Source: CAXBBB01 sp963841855 (GTDB lineage Bacteria > Bacteroidota > Rhodothermia > Rhodothermales > BA12). From it: DNA of 64,000 nucleotides. The number at the start of each line of letters is the position of its first letter. Positions within the stretch are counted from its first letter, which is position 1. This document shows, in pieces, positions 54,514 through 63,579 of the stretch. Both the position numbers and the translations under genes were made by a program. The stretch is from positions 682,001 to 746,000 of the forward strand of contig CAWJEJ010000004.1 of NCBI GenBank assembly GCA_963841855.1, in the 5' to 3' direction. Below the pieces are notes generated by a model. It ran no database searches. It was not told the origin of the DNA and saw only the letters and a program-made list of their open reading frames with translations.

Positions 54514-54766
54514 GCATGAGGGGTGATTATAGACTTATCAATTTAAACTTAGCTACAAGCGATTAGTTTTCCGATTTTTCAATAAAAAACGACAACAAAA
54601 ATCAAACAAACCCGACAAAAGTTTAAAACCTTAAATCACAAGCCTTAGTTTTCTACCTTCTCCAATCATCCCTTCAACTTTTCTTTCTCTTTGTTGAGAT
54701 AAATTCATAGACTTGTAGCTTGGATAAAAAACTGTAATAATTGGGTCTATAGGACTTTTAATAACT

Positions 54767-57700
54767 ATGCTATCATATAATAAAATTAACAACATTACTG
54801 GTTGGGTTGTATTCTTAATTGCCGCTGCAACTTATACATTAACCGTTGAGCCAACAGCCAGTTTTTGGGATTGTGGCGAATTCATTGCCGTTTCTTACAA
54901 ATTAATGACCCCTCACCCTCCTGGTGCACCCTTGTTTTTGTTGATTGGTCGAATTTTCTCTTTGTTTGCAGGTGGCGAAGCTTTGTCTGCTGGTGCAAGT
55001 GAAAATGCTGCGTTTTGGGTGAACATGGTTTCTGCTATGTCTAGTGCGTTTACCATTTTATTCTTGTTTTGGTCGATTACATTAATTGGAAGAAAAATAT
55101 TAAAAGTGGTTTACGAAGCACCAGCTGTAGGACAAACCATTGCTATTATGGGTTCTGGTATTGTTGGTGCTTTGGCTTACACGTATTCTGATTCATTTTG
55201 GTTTTCTTCTTCTGAAGCAGAAGTTTATGCCTTGTCTGCTTTCTTTACAGCTTTTGTTTTCTGGGCTATTTTAAAATGGGATGTAAAAGCTGACAACGAA
55301 GGTTCTGACCGTTGGTTAATTCTAATCGCTTACATGGTTGGTTTATCTATCGGTGTTCACTTGTTGAACTTGGTAACTATCCCAGCAATGGCATTTGTGT
55401 TTTATTACAGAAAATTCAAACCAAGTATTACGGGCGCTATCGCAACACTGGCTCTTAGTTCAGTTATTCTTGTTGTTATTTTAGTGCTTATTATCCCAGG
55501 TATTCCAAGTATGGCTGGTTGGTTTGAAATCAAGTTTGTAAATGGATTAGGACTTCCTTTCAACTCTGGAATCATCTTTTTTGCCATCTTATTTGTTGGC
55601 GCAATCACTTATGGCATAATGTATTCTATCAAGCACAAAAAGCGTTGGTTGAACACCGCTCTTTTAAGCTTTGTCTTTATCTTAATCGGTTATTCAACTT
55701 ATTTCTTAATCATCATACGTTCTAACTTCAACCCTCCGATTGATGAAAATGATCCTGAAGAAGTAACTAAGTTCGTTTCTTACTTAAAGCGTGAGCAATA
55801 TGGCGACAGACCATTATTCTACGGACCACAGTGGACTTCACAAGTAGGTCGTTCGCCAGAGTCGGGTCAGTATTATGAATATGGAGATCCTATTTATAAA
55901 AGAGGTGAAAAAGGGTATGAAATCTATGATTACAAAACGGAGTATTACTATCCTTCAAACCAAAAAACACTTTTCCCACGAATGCATAGCAAGCAACCAC
56001 ACCATACACCTCAGTATGAAAGTTGGATGCGCGAACATGGCTACCGTTTTAAGGAAGGAAAGTTACCAACTGGTGCACAAAACATCCACTTTCTGTTCAA
56101 TCAAACAAATCGGAAGTTTTACTGGCGTTATTTCCTCTGGAACTTTGTAGGTCGTGAAGGTGATATTCAAGACAGTGGGGTGTTATGGTTTACCAATGAG
56201 AAACTACCTGAATTAATTCAAAGTGCTGCACGCAACCAGTTCTTTGCTTTACCGTTAATTCTTGGATTATTAGGTGTGGCCTTCTTAGGTGTTCGCGACA
56301 ATAAAATATTACTGATTTTAGGGATGTTGTGGTTCTTTACTGGAGCAGCTATTATTCTCTACCTAAACCCACCACCAATAGAACCACGAGAGCGAGATTA
56401 TGCTTACGCAGGATCCTTTTATGCCTTTAGTTTCTTTATAGGCTTAGGTGTGTTAGCCTTGTATGAATTGATTAAAGATTATATCAAAAACACGAAACTA
56501 GCTGCAGGTTTAGCAACGGTTATTGGTTTAGTTATTCCAATAATTATGGGTGCGCAAGGTTGGGACGATCATGATCGATCTAGCCGTTATCACTCGGTTG
56601 ATTCTGCGAAAAATTTATTAGCATCGTGTGCTCCTAACGCTATCCTATTTACTGGTGGAGACAATGACACCTTCCCATTGTGGTATGTGCAAGAAGTTGA
56701 AGGTTTTAGAACTGACGTGCGGGTTTGTAACTTATCGTTATTGAATACCGACTGGTACATCGACCAAATGAAACGTCAAGCTTATGATTCTGAGCCATTG
56801 CCAATTCGTTTTGAGAACAAGGATTATATCCAAGGAACTAACGACTACATTCAGTATTATAATCAGTCAAAAGAAGATAAAGCCATGAACTTAGAGGCTT
56901 ATTTGAATGCTGTTGAAACTCGAAGCAGACAAATTGGTCAATATTCTAAAGTAGAAGAAATCGAGAAGTTCCAAACCGTACTTCCTTCTAAGCAAGTTTA
57001 CATTGCTACAGATGCTGAACAAATTAAAAACTTTGACTTTGTTCCTGAGCAATTAAAGCCATTGGCTAAAAACACATTAGAGTGGAAACTGAACCGTGGT
57101 GGAGGTATTGACAAAAAAGACCTCATCATGTTAGACATGATTACCAACATCAACAAAGATGGCTGGAAACGTCCGATTTATTTCTCTACTACACTTTCAT
57201 CTAGTAACTACATTGGTTTACGTGACCACATGGTGTTAGAAGGTTTAGCGTATCGTTTGTTGCCAATTAAGCATGGCCGTTCACAAGGAATCGTGAATTC
57301 AGATGTGATGTATGACAACATGATGAACAACTTCTATTGGAGAGAGATGAATAATCCTAACATCTTCTACGATGAAAACTATAAACGATTTGTGTTTAAT
57401 GCACGAATGCAGTACATGCAATTGGCTTTTGATTTAATTTCAAACAAGAACGATAAGGAAAAAGCGAAAAAAGTAATTCATAAAAGCTTAGAGGTAATGC
57501 CAGACAATGTGTTCCCACACGATTACATCGGAGCTCAGTTTGTAAGTTTATTGTTTGAAGTTGGTGACAAAGAAACCGCTAAAACATTGGCTATGCAGAT
57601 TGCACCAAGAACTAAAGAAATGTTGGATTATTATGTTAAAAATCGCAATACTTCTGGCGCTGATTTCCAACGTTATGCTTCAACACTTGGCACATTACAA

Positions 57701-57775
57701 TCGGAATTAGAAACAAACGGAGAACAAGAAGAAGCCGCTAAGATAAAGTCTTGGATGGACGAGCTTTCTAACTAA
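54767..57775 (+). CDS. DUF2723 family large membrane protein (1002 aa)
   Basis: About twelve transmembrane segments in the first half, beginning NITGWVVFLIAAATYTLTVE with WDCGEFIAVSYKLMTPHPPG, whose acidic residues recall PMT/ArnT-type glycosyltransferases. The second half is a soluble region with YPLKY-like aromatic strands, GDNDTFPLWYVQEVEGFRTD, and helical repeats (KKVIHKSLEVMPDNVFPHDY). The family is thought to glycosylate lipids or proteins using polyprenyl donors. It is the longest intact gene here. Membership is certain, activity inferred. Confidence 0.92.
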   Translation: MLSYNKINNITGWVVFLIAAATYTLTVEPTASFWDCGEFIAVSYKLMTPHPPGAPLFLLIGRIFSLFAGGEALSAGASENAAFWVNMVSAMSSAFTILFLFWSITLIGRKILKVVYEAPAVGQTIAIMGSGIVGALAYTYSDSFWFSSSEAEVYALSAFFTAFVFWAILKWDVKADNEGSDRWLILIAYMVGLSIGVHLLNLVTIPAMAFVFYYRKFKPSITGAIATLALSSVILVVILVLIIPGIPSMAGWFEIKFVNGLGLPFNSGIIFFAILFVGAITYGIMYSIKHKKRWLNTALLSFVFILIGYSTYFLIIIRSNFNPPIDENDPEEVTKFVSYLKREQYGDRPLFYGPQWTSQVGRSPESGQYYEYGDPIYKRGEKGYEIYDYKTEYYYPSNQKTLFPRMHSKQPHHTPQYESWMREHGYRFKEGKLPTGAQNIHFLFNQTNRKFYWRYFLWNFVGREGDIQDSGVLWFTNEKLPELIQSAARNQFFALPLILGLLGVAFLGVRDNKILLILGMLWFFTGAAIILYLNPPPIEPRERDYAYAGSFYAFSFFIGLGVLALYELIKDYIKNTKLAAGLATVIGLVIPIIMGAQGWDDHDRSSRYHSVDSAKNLLASCAPNAILFTGGDNDTFPLWYVQEVEGFRTDVRVCNLSLLNTDWYIDQMKRQAYDSEPLPIRFENKDYIQGTNDYIQYYNQSKEDKAMNLEAYLNAVETRSRQIGQYSKVEEIEKFQTVLPSKQVYIATDAEQIKNFDFVPEQLKPLAKNTLEWKLNRGGGIDKKDLIMLDMITNINKDGWKRPIYFSTTLSSSNYIGLRDHMVLEGLAYRLLPIKHGRSQGIVNSDVMYDNMMNNFYWREMNNPNIFYDENYKRFVFNARMQYMQLAFDLISNKNDKEKAKKVIHKSLEVMPDNVFPHDYIGAQFVSLLFEVGDKETAKTLAMQIAPRTKEMLDYYVKNRNTSGADFQRYASTLGTLQSELETNGEQEEAAKIKSWMDELSN

Positions 57776-57785
57776 TCAACTTATT

Positions 57786-57852
57786 CGTCATTCTGACCGT
57801 AGGGAAGAATCTTTCATTACCGCAGAGATTCTTCGTTTTACTCAGAATGACG
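57786..57852. repeat. CGTCATTCTGA long palindrome (Bacteroidota REP-like)
   Basis: CGTCATTCTGACCGTAGGGA at the left and CTTCGTTTTACTCAGAATGA plus CG at the right form an imperfect long stem around AAGAATCT / AGATTCTT. It is the A+T-rich genome's counterpart of the repeats in the left half, and followed by TTTTT it may terminate the DUF2723 transcript. Confidence 0.7.
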
Positions 57853-57878
57853 TTTTTATCTATTAACCTCACACAACC

Positions 57879-58616
57879 TTGGAAACTACAGATTTCATAT
57901 TCGGTACCCAGCCAGTTCTTGAAGCGCTTAAAGCAGGTAAAGAAGTAGAGAAAATACTACTACAACGTGATGTGAAAGCGAATGTGGTTTTTGACATTGT
58001 GCAGTTGGCTAAGGAATTAAAAATACCCATTAGCCACGTGCCTGGGGAAAAACTTAATCGCGTAACACGTAAGAACCATCAAGGTGTTATTGCCTTCATG
58101 TCTTCTATCAACTATTCATCGTTGGATAATGTATTAGACAGTGCTTACAGACAAGGCCAAATGCCTTTGATTTTAGTCTTAGACCAGGTGACTGACGTTC
58201 GTAATTTTGGAGCAATAGCCCGAACAGCAGAATGCGCAGGAGTTCACGGAATTGTGATACCCGCAAAAGGTTCAGCCCAAATCAACAGTGATGCGATGAA
58301 AACTTCTGCCGGAGCACTGAATTATATTCCTGTTTGTCGGGTTGAATACCTAGACAAAACACTCGATTTTCTAAAAGAAAGCGGTTTGCAGTTAGTCGGC
58401 TGTACTGAAAAGGCAGACAAAAATTTATATAGTTTTGACTTCACTACACCTGTGGCAATAATCATGGGAAGTGAAGAAAAAGGAATTTCATCGTCTTACT
58501 TAACAAAATGCGATGATAAAGTGTTGATACCAATGGTGGGTCAAGTTGGCTCCCTTAATGTGTCGGTATCAGCAGCGCTTGTAGTTTATGAAGCTATAAG
58601 ACAGCGAAATATCTAA
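57879..58616 (+). CDS. rlmB: 23S rRNA (guanosine-2'-O-)-methyltransferase RlmB (245 aa)
   Basis: SPOUT (TrmH) family. The N-terminal substrate-binding domain has FIFGTQPVLEALKAGKEVEK and KNHQGVIAFMSSI. The knot motifs are LILVLDQVTDVRNFGAIART, GSEEKGIS (motif 2) and VGQVGSLNVSVSAALVVYEA (motif 3). The start is TTG at 57879 because the family's N-terminus begins here and no ATG is near. Confidence 0.94.
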   Translation: METTDFIFGTQPVLEALKAGKEVEKILLQRDVKANVVFDIVQLAKELKIPISHVPGEKLNRVTRKNHQGVIAFMSSINYSSLDNVLDSAYRQGQMPLILVLDQVTDVRNFGAIARTAECAGVHGIVIPAKGSAQINSDAMKTSAGALNYIPVCRVEYLDKTLDFLKESGLQLVGCTEKADKNLYSFDFTTPVAIIMGSEEKGISSSYLTKCDDKVLIPMVGQVGSLNVSVSAALVVYEAIRQRNI

Positions 58617-58663
58617 AAGAAGATTCGTAACTTGTGACACAGTTCATGTATTGAAAACACACT

Positions 58664-59889
58664 ATGTACGGAATAAAAAATTACATCAACAGAGCGGCAC
58701 TTTTTGCTAACAATAACCTGAGACCAGGGAAAAAAGAAGTTGGCAACACTTATGTTCTATGCCACTGACCTTTGCGATTCTGGATGTAAACATTGCCTAA
58801 TCTGGGCAAAAAGACCAGTGAAACATCTTCCTTTTGAAAAATTCAAAGAAATTATGCAATCGGACTGTGTGACAAAAAACACCATGATTGGTCTTGAAGG
58901 TGGCGAATTTTTACTTCACCCCGAATGGGATAAAATAATGGGTTGGCTCTCTGAAAACCACCCGAACTTCGATTTGCTTTCTAACTGTTTAAAACCAGAT
59001 GAAGCTATAGATGCAGTAAAGACGATTCCCTCCTAAACGTTTGTACATTTCTTTAGATGGCACAAAGGAGACCTACAAATACATGCGTGGGAAGGATGGT
59101 TACGACAGCGTATTAAAGGTAATTAAAGCCTGTAAAGACCTTGTGCCTATTTCTACGATGTTTACGCTTTCACCTTACAACAACTTCGATGACATGAAAC
59201 ACGTGGCCGAAATATGTAAGGAGCATGGTATAGATATGCGTGTAGGCGTGTATAACGACATTGCCTTTTTCGACACCGTTGAAAAAGCACACGAAACAGA
59301 TATCGGATTAAAGAAAGACGAGACCGTTCTTCGATATAAAGATGTAAAAGATACCAAAGAAGCGATTTTAGAGAAAAATGTAGCGTTAAAAACAGCTGAG
59401 CGTACAGATATTAATGTTGTAAAACACGACCACCAGAAACTAGAAAACTATGACTTTAAAAGTCATATCCCTAATGAGATTAAAGAGTTTGAAGAAAATT
59501 ATGATTTCTTGGTTTTGTACGATGAATGGCGTAGAAAAAAGCTGAAATTAAATTGCTACAGTATCTTAGACAGTTTGGTGGTGCACCCTGATGGTAATGT
59601 GCCTATTTGCCAAAACTTGGATATCTCCTTAGGTAATGTAAACGACAACTCGTTAGATGATATCTTCAACGGAAAAGCAACACAGGCCATTCAAAAAGAC
59701 CACGTACACAACTGCAACCAATGTTGGATTAACTTCCATAGAAAATATGATGTAGTTTTATACAGAAACTTAGAAAAGTTCTTCCCGAAGAAAGCCATCG
59801 GAAAAATGTTTGGTTATTACCAATGGGAAGAAGATCGCAAAGCTACCTATAATGACTTCATGAATAGAATGGAGGAGGAATATGTTTAA
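58664..59889 (+). CDS. Radical SAM protein with SPASM-like C-terminus, two frameshifts (about 405 aa)
   Basis: ATG at 58664 (MYGIKNYINRAALFANNNLR). A one-base shift near 58727-58742 then gives LMFYATDLCDSGCKHCLIWA with the CxxxCxxC cluster site, EGGEFLLHPEWDKIMGWL and LLSNC, up to 59036. A second shift joins to YISLDGTKETYKYMRGKDGY and FTLSPYNNFDDMKHVAEICK. The C-terminal part has CYSILDSLVVHPDGNVPICQ and NCNQCWINFHRKYD, Cys pairs that suggest an extra Fe-S site. The substrate is unknown; peptide or cofactor maturation is typical of the group. Confidence 0.85.
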
Positions 59890-59926
59890 AAATTGGTTTG
59901 TGAGGTCACAAACCAAGCCGTTATAT

Positions 59927-59967
59927 AAAAGGACGACATTGCTTGAAGCGATGCCGTCCTTTTTTTT
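59927..59967. terminator. Rho-independent bidirectional terminator
   Basis: AAAAGGACG (59927-59935) and CGTCCTTTTT (from 59955) pair, followed by a run of eight T. It lies about 40 bases after the radical SAM stop and just past the end of the minus-strand lipoprotein array, so it may serve both. A smaller stem (GGTTTGTG / CACAAACC) sits at 59895-59914. Confidence 0.85.
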
Positions 59968-59978
59968 ATAATTCAATT

Positions 59979-60386
59979 TCAAAAACTTCTGTTTTTACAA
60001 TTAGAATCACATTTTTTATCTCCGTTAATAATTACAGTATTGGTTTTGTAAACATCACAGCAATCGTCTTTTAGTCGTTTTATGCTAACAGAAACTTTGC
60101 TTTTAAGGTGTCATTGTAATGAATACTAAACTCACTTGTTTTATTGATGTTACATCAAAATCCATTTCATTCCATGAGGTTACTTGCAGGCTATATGAAT
60201 CTCGATTCATTAGTAATGATTAAAAAGAATCAACAATGTTTCGAGATTCATAGTTTGTGATACTAAATGAAACATTTACTCCTTCTTGACATGAAATATC
60301 CCGACATTCGTTTTGGCAAAAAACAGTAACACAGACAATAAAAAGAGATAGTTAAGTTTTAATGTGTCGTACATCAGTTTTTTCAT
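59979..60386 (-). pseudogene. Small cysteine-rich lipoprotein A, frameshifted
   Basis: Reading the minus strand: start MKKLMYDTLKLNYLFLLSV at 60386, then in another frame CVTVFCQNECRDISCQEGVN and FSITNYESRNIVDSF, and later SKVSVSIKRLKDDCCDVYKT with NTVIINGDKKCDSNCKNRSF and stop at 59979. The CQNECRDISC pattern matches CNNECRDIDC in copy C and relates to CDDRDEC/CDDSDEC in copies B and D. At least two indels. It is the last gene of the array behind the T9SS metzincin. Confidence 0.65.
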
Positions 60387-60390
60387 TTGT

Positions 60391-60440
60391 TTCAAAAAGA
60401 CTTGCGCCAGTTGGATGGTTTTAATGAAAAATTATTTGTT
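60391..60440 (-). repeat. Relic of the T9SS-tail linker between lipoproteins A and B
   Basis: The minus strand has CCAACTGGCGCAAGTCTTTT, matching CCAACTGGTGCAAGTCTTTT near 61345-61365 in the sorting-tail remnant between copies C and D. The rest of the tail is gone. Confidence 0.55.
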
Positions 60441-60468
60441 AGAATCAACAATGCACAATATCTAAAAA

Positions 60469-60873
60469 TTAGTCTATTAAATAAACTGAATCAAGTTTGC
60501 ATTCACTCAAGCAAACATTTTTGTTATTTAAAGTAAGTATTACTACTGAATCATTTTCTGTTTCATAAAAGCAACGTAGCCTTAATGTATCTTCAATCAA
60601 AACGTCAATAGAGTCTCCCTTTAAGGCAATAGTATTATAGTAATTCTTTACTGAAAGTAATTCTTGTGATTTGCCTCCAAAAAAATAATGAATAACTCTA
60701 GTATTAATTCTATCGACATTATTCAATCGTTTTTCCTGAAAAGAAAATAAAACACTATGGGTTACAGAAGGATCCGATTCCAAACATTCATCTCTATCAT
60801 CGCAGGAATTTTTTTTACAGCTTGAAAATAACACAAATAAACACACTAATGTTGATATAATTATCTTTCCCAT
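60469..60873 (-). CDS. Small cysteine-rich lipoprotein B (134 aa)
   Basis: Lipoprotein signal MGKIIISTLVCLFVLFSSC with lipobox FSSC, then KKNSCDDRDECLESDPSVT, the family's Cys/Asp motif. The body is a beta-rich domain (SVLFSFQEKRLNNVDRINTR, DSIDVLIEDTLRLRCFYETE) ending NKNVCLSECKLDSVYLID. It is intact. It starts six bases after the stop of a sorting-tail relic (TEKIIKI), as copies C and D do. Function unknown. Confidence 0.78.
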   Translation of the reverse strand: MGKIIISTLVCLFVLFSSCKKNSCDDRDECLESDPSVTHSVLFSFQEKRLNNVDRINTRVIHYFFGGKSQELLSVKNYYNTIALKGDSIDVLIEDTLRLRCFYETENDSVVILTLNNKNVCLSECKLDSVYLID

Positions 60874-60879
60874 TTCCTC

Positions 60880-61237
60880 TTAAATTTTGATTATTTTTTC
60901 TGTTTTAATTCTTAAGGGGGTCGAATTACAACATTCACCTTCTTCTGATTTTAAATTGAAAGACACATCCGCCTTTAATGTATCATTATAAAATACAGAA
61001 ATACTACCATTACCTTCTCCGTAAACATACACTTCAAATTGTCCTGTTCCTTTTGAAATAAATGGACTAACCGATTTATTACGATATTTTAACTGTAATA
61101 AGGAATCCTGAATTTCCTCCTGCGAGTAATCCTTAACTTGAAAAACAAATTGGATATTCAGATGTACAATCAATATCTCTGCATTCGTTATTACATGAAC
61201 TCAACAAGGCAATTAAAAGCAAACAACTTAATTTCAT
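60880..61237 (-). pseudogene. Small cysteine-rich lipoprotein C fused to a T9SS-tail end, one frameshift
   Basis: Start MKLSCLLLIALLSSCNNEC at 61237 with lipobox LSSC and CNNECRDIDC. After a shift near 61145 the frame continues VFQVKDYSQEEIQDSLLQLK and VFYNDTLKADVSFNLKSEEG, then GECCNSTPLRIKTEKIIKI and stop. Copy D has KGECCDHFYFENLKIDG at this point. Here GECC is joined straight to the last residues of a T9SS sorting tail (compare TPSRIKTEKIVKI at 61823). This looks like a recombination joint between a lipoprotein end and a sorting-tail end. Confidence 0.65.
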
Positions 61238-61242
61238 TTTAA

Positions 61243-61370
61243 TCAAATTTTAATGATTTTTTCTGAATAAACATTAGATGAAGTTTCTACCTTAATCACA
61301 TACACCCCTGTTTTTAGATTTTTAGTATCCATCTAGTACAAGTATAAAAGACTTGCACCAGTTGGAATAT
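61243..61370 (-). repeat. T9SS sorting-tail remnant between lipoproteins C and D
   Basis: The minus strand encodes NLKTGVYVIKVETSSNVYSE followed by KIIKI and stop at 61243, the end of a type A T9SS sorting domain, with IPTGASLLYLY just before it in the same region. No protein body is attached. The lipoprotein C ATG follows six bases later. Confidence 0.75.
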
Positions 61371-61391
61371 TAAAATGAAAAGACACTTACA

Positions 61392-61817
61392 CTACGGTTC
61401 AATTTCATACACTTTGTTTTGATCACATGCTTCACAACGAAGTTCTCCATCAATTTTTAAATTCTCAAAGTAAAAATGATCACAACATTCTCCCTTTTCT
61501 GATTTCAATGAATATTGAATGTTTACCCGTTGTGTATCTACTATTATTATAACTAAGGAATCAATCATTATGCGAGACAAAGACAAATAGAGTTGTGATC
61601 CAAAATTACTGGAAATCCTACTAGTGTCTATAGTATTTTCATTTAGATATTCAACTAGTAAAGCATCAGCAAATAATTTTTCTTCAGAAGTAAAATTGAA
61701 ATCTAACATCAATGATGCAGCACCATTGCACTCATCACTATCATCACAGGGGTCTTTTTTACAGCTAAAAAATAACAATCCAGCGATTACTATTATCGAA
61801 AAACCTATCTTTTTCAT
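61392..61817 (-). CDS. Small cysteine-rich lipoprotein D (141 aa)
   Basis: Signal IGFSIIVIAGLLFFSC with lipobox FFSC, then KKDPCDDSDECNGAASLML. The body is beta-rich (LDFNFTSEEKLFADALLVEY, DTQRVNIQYSLKSEKGECCD) and ends LRCEACDQNKVYEIEP, with six or more Cys outside the lipobox. It starts five bases after the stop of the metzincin's sorting tail, so it is translated with it. Shares the CDDxDEC and GECC marks with copies B and C. Possible roles include inhibition of, or immunity to, the neighbour protease; unproven. Confidence 0.8.
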   Translation of the reverse strand: MKKIGFSIIVIAGLLFFSCKKDPCDDSDECNGAASLMLDFNFTSEEKLFADALLVEYLNENTIDTSRISSNFGSQLYLSLSRIMIDSLVIIIVDTQRVNIQYSLKSEKGECCDHFYFENLKIDGELRCEACDQNKVYEIEP

Positions 61818-61822
61818 TTATC

Positions 61823-63560
61823 CTAAATTTTGACTATTTTCTCTGTTTTAATTCTTGACGGAGTTTCTACTTTAAGTAAATACACACCTTTTCTGAGATG
61901 TTCTGTTTCAATCTTAATAAAAGATGTTTCCAAATTGTCTAAACTGAATACTTCCTTATTTTCTAAATCATATATAGAAACAGATAGTATAGGTTCGTGA
62001 ACCGCTGTGCCTATTTCCACATAATCTATTATTGGATTAGGCACTATCTCTACCGTTAAATTATATTTCGGTAGGTGAATACTTGTATTCTCATTTGTAC
62101 TACTTCGAGTATTAAAATAAGGATCAGGATGAAAGCAAGAAGTAGTTACTGCTAAAATATTTGAACCTGTCCCAACCTTAAAACCTGGTTCTAGCTTAAT
62201 CCGATTTACGGCTGTTATTACATGATATGTCCCAGTCGCAAAATCCTATTCACTGTTTTTTGGGATGGTAGTTCTGGGTGTTATAGGTAAAAAAAACCTA
62301 GTATTGATGTTACTGCTAATATACTGAGTGCATTTTGCCCATTCTGACGTCATGCTTGTCCCATCAGGAAACGAAACACCATAGGCTCCTGAGTGAAATG
62401 GTAGTCTATCTTTCCTTTCAGCATTAGTAGTTCCACCACTGAGTAGGACATAACAGTTCTATAGTTTGAACCAAGTTTCCCATAAGCTTGCTTACCATCT
62501 AAACCTCCAAACGTCCGTTCCCACCAATTGAATTCTTCCCGTTATGTTCTAAATTCAACATATGACCAATCTCATGAGCTACACCATATCCGCCTGTCTC
62601 TAAAGCCGAAGGATAACCCGCATTCATAAATTCATAAACTGTCATTCTTTTATCTACGTGAGCTCTTCCAGGGGTCCCTGTACTTGCATTTGTTAATAAT
62701 ACCGATGCATGTATATCATAAATTAAAGCATATCCAAAAGCTTCATCATAATATCCGTCTCCTAACTTAGTAAATCGATCAAAATCAGTGTCAAAATGAT
62801 CCACACCAGCATCCCAACCAGCTTCATAAGCATAAGCTAACCGTGCTCGTACATTTAAACCGCTATTTATGTAGGTATCATTGATTGAATGAATAACCGA
62901 ATGAAGATAAATCATTAAGTTTTCTCTATTCCATTGAAATCGGTTGCTCAACAATGTTGTTGAGTAGCCAATCATTACGTTATACACTCGCAAATTACCA
63001 CAGGAATTGTTATAAGCCACTCGGTTGCTCGAACTTTCGAATGACTCTTTTACTCCATGACTATCAAACTCTGGCAGTGTTCCACATTCTTCGTGTGTTT
63101 GTTCTTTACTTTCTAAAACTTCATAAAGAATATGCCTGCGGTTGGATATAGGCTCAAGTATAAAAGAGCCCTCTTTGGTATAAATATACCCTCTACACAA
63201 CCCGTTTTTCTCCACAAAAGAAGCATATTCAAATGTTTTATCTTCAACATTTCCTTTTTGACCGCTCCACGAATTATATCCAGATTCCTTGTTAAAATAT
63301 CCGTGATGTTTCTCTATTGTGAAATTCAACCCATTTGGCAAATCTATACTCAGTGTGTTTTCTTTTAAGATATTTGCTTCAACATCAACAACTTTCAAAT
63401 TATTTATATCATGTTTATCAAAAATTTTCTTTTGATAGTTTGATAATTCTTTATCAGTTAAATAGGAATAATTTCTAACCTCTTTTTTCACTAAACTATG
63501 TTGTGAAAAAGAACTTGAAAAAGTACTTACGAAAAGCAATAATGGAAATAAGTTTTTCAT
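61823..63560 (-). CDS. T9SS-secreted metzincin-type zinc protease, several frameshifts (about 575 aa)
   Basis: Signal peptide (LFPLLLFVSTFSSSFSQ), a propeptide-like region, then a reprolysin-type catalytic domain with the zinc site AHEIGHMLNLEH (HExxHxxxxxH) near residue 330. The frame at 62499 stops soon after, but the protein continues in other frames: RTVMSYSGGTTNAERKDRLP (the Met-turn VMSYS), FHSGAYGVSFPDGTSMTSEW, then NRIKLEPGFKVGTGSNILAV (a module common in T9SS proteins) and the type A sorting tail SIYDLENKEVFSLDNLETSF to TEKIVKI. About four indels. Expected to be exported and released or surface-bound. Confidence 0.85.
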
Positions 63561-63579
63561 TATTATAAATTTAAAAATC

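Noticed and set aside
59979..62044. The repeated array as a CRISPR or simple tandem repeat
   Set aside because: Units are about 0.4-1 kb, coding, and diverged. There are no short regular repeats or spacers.
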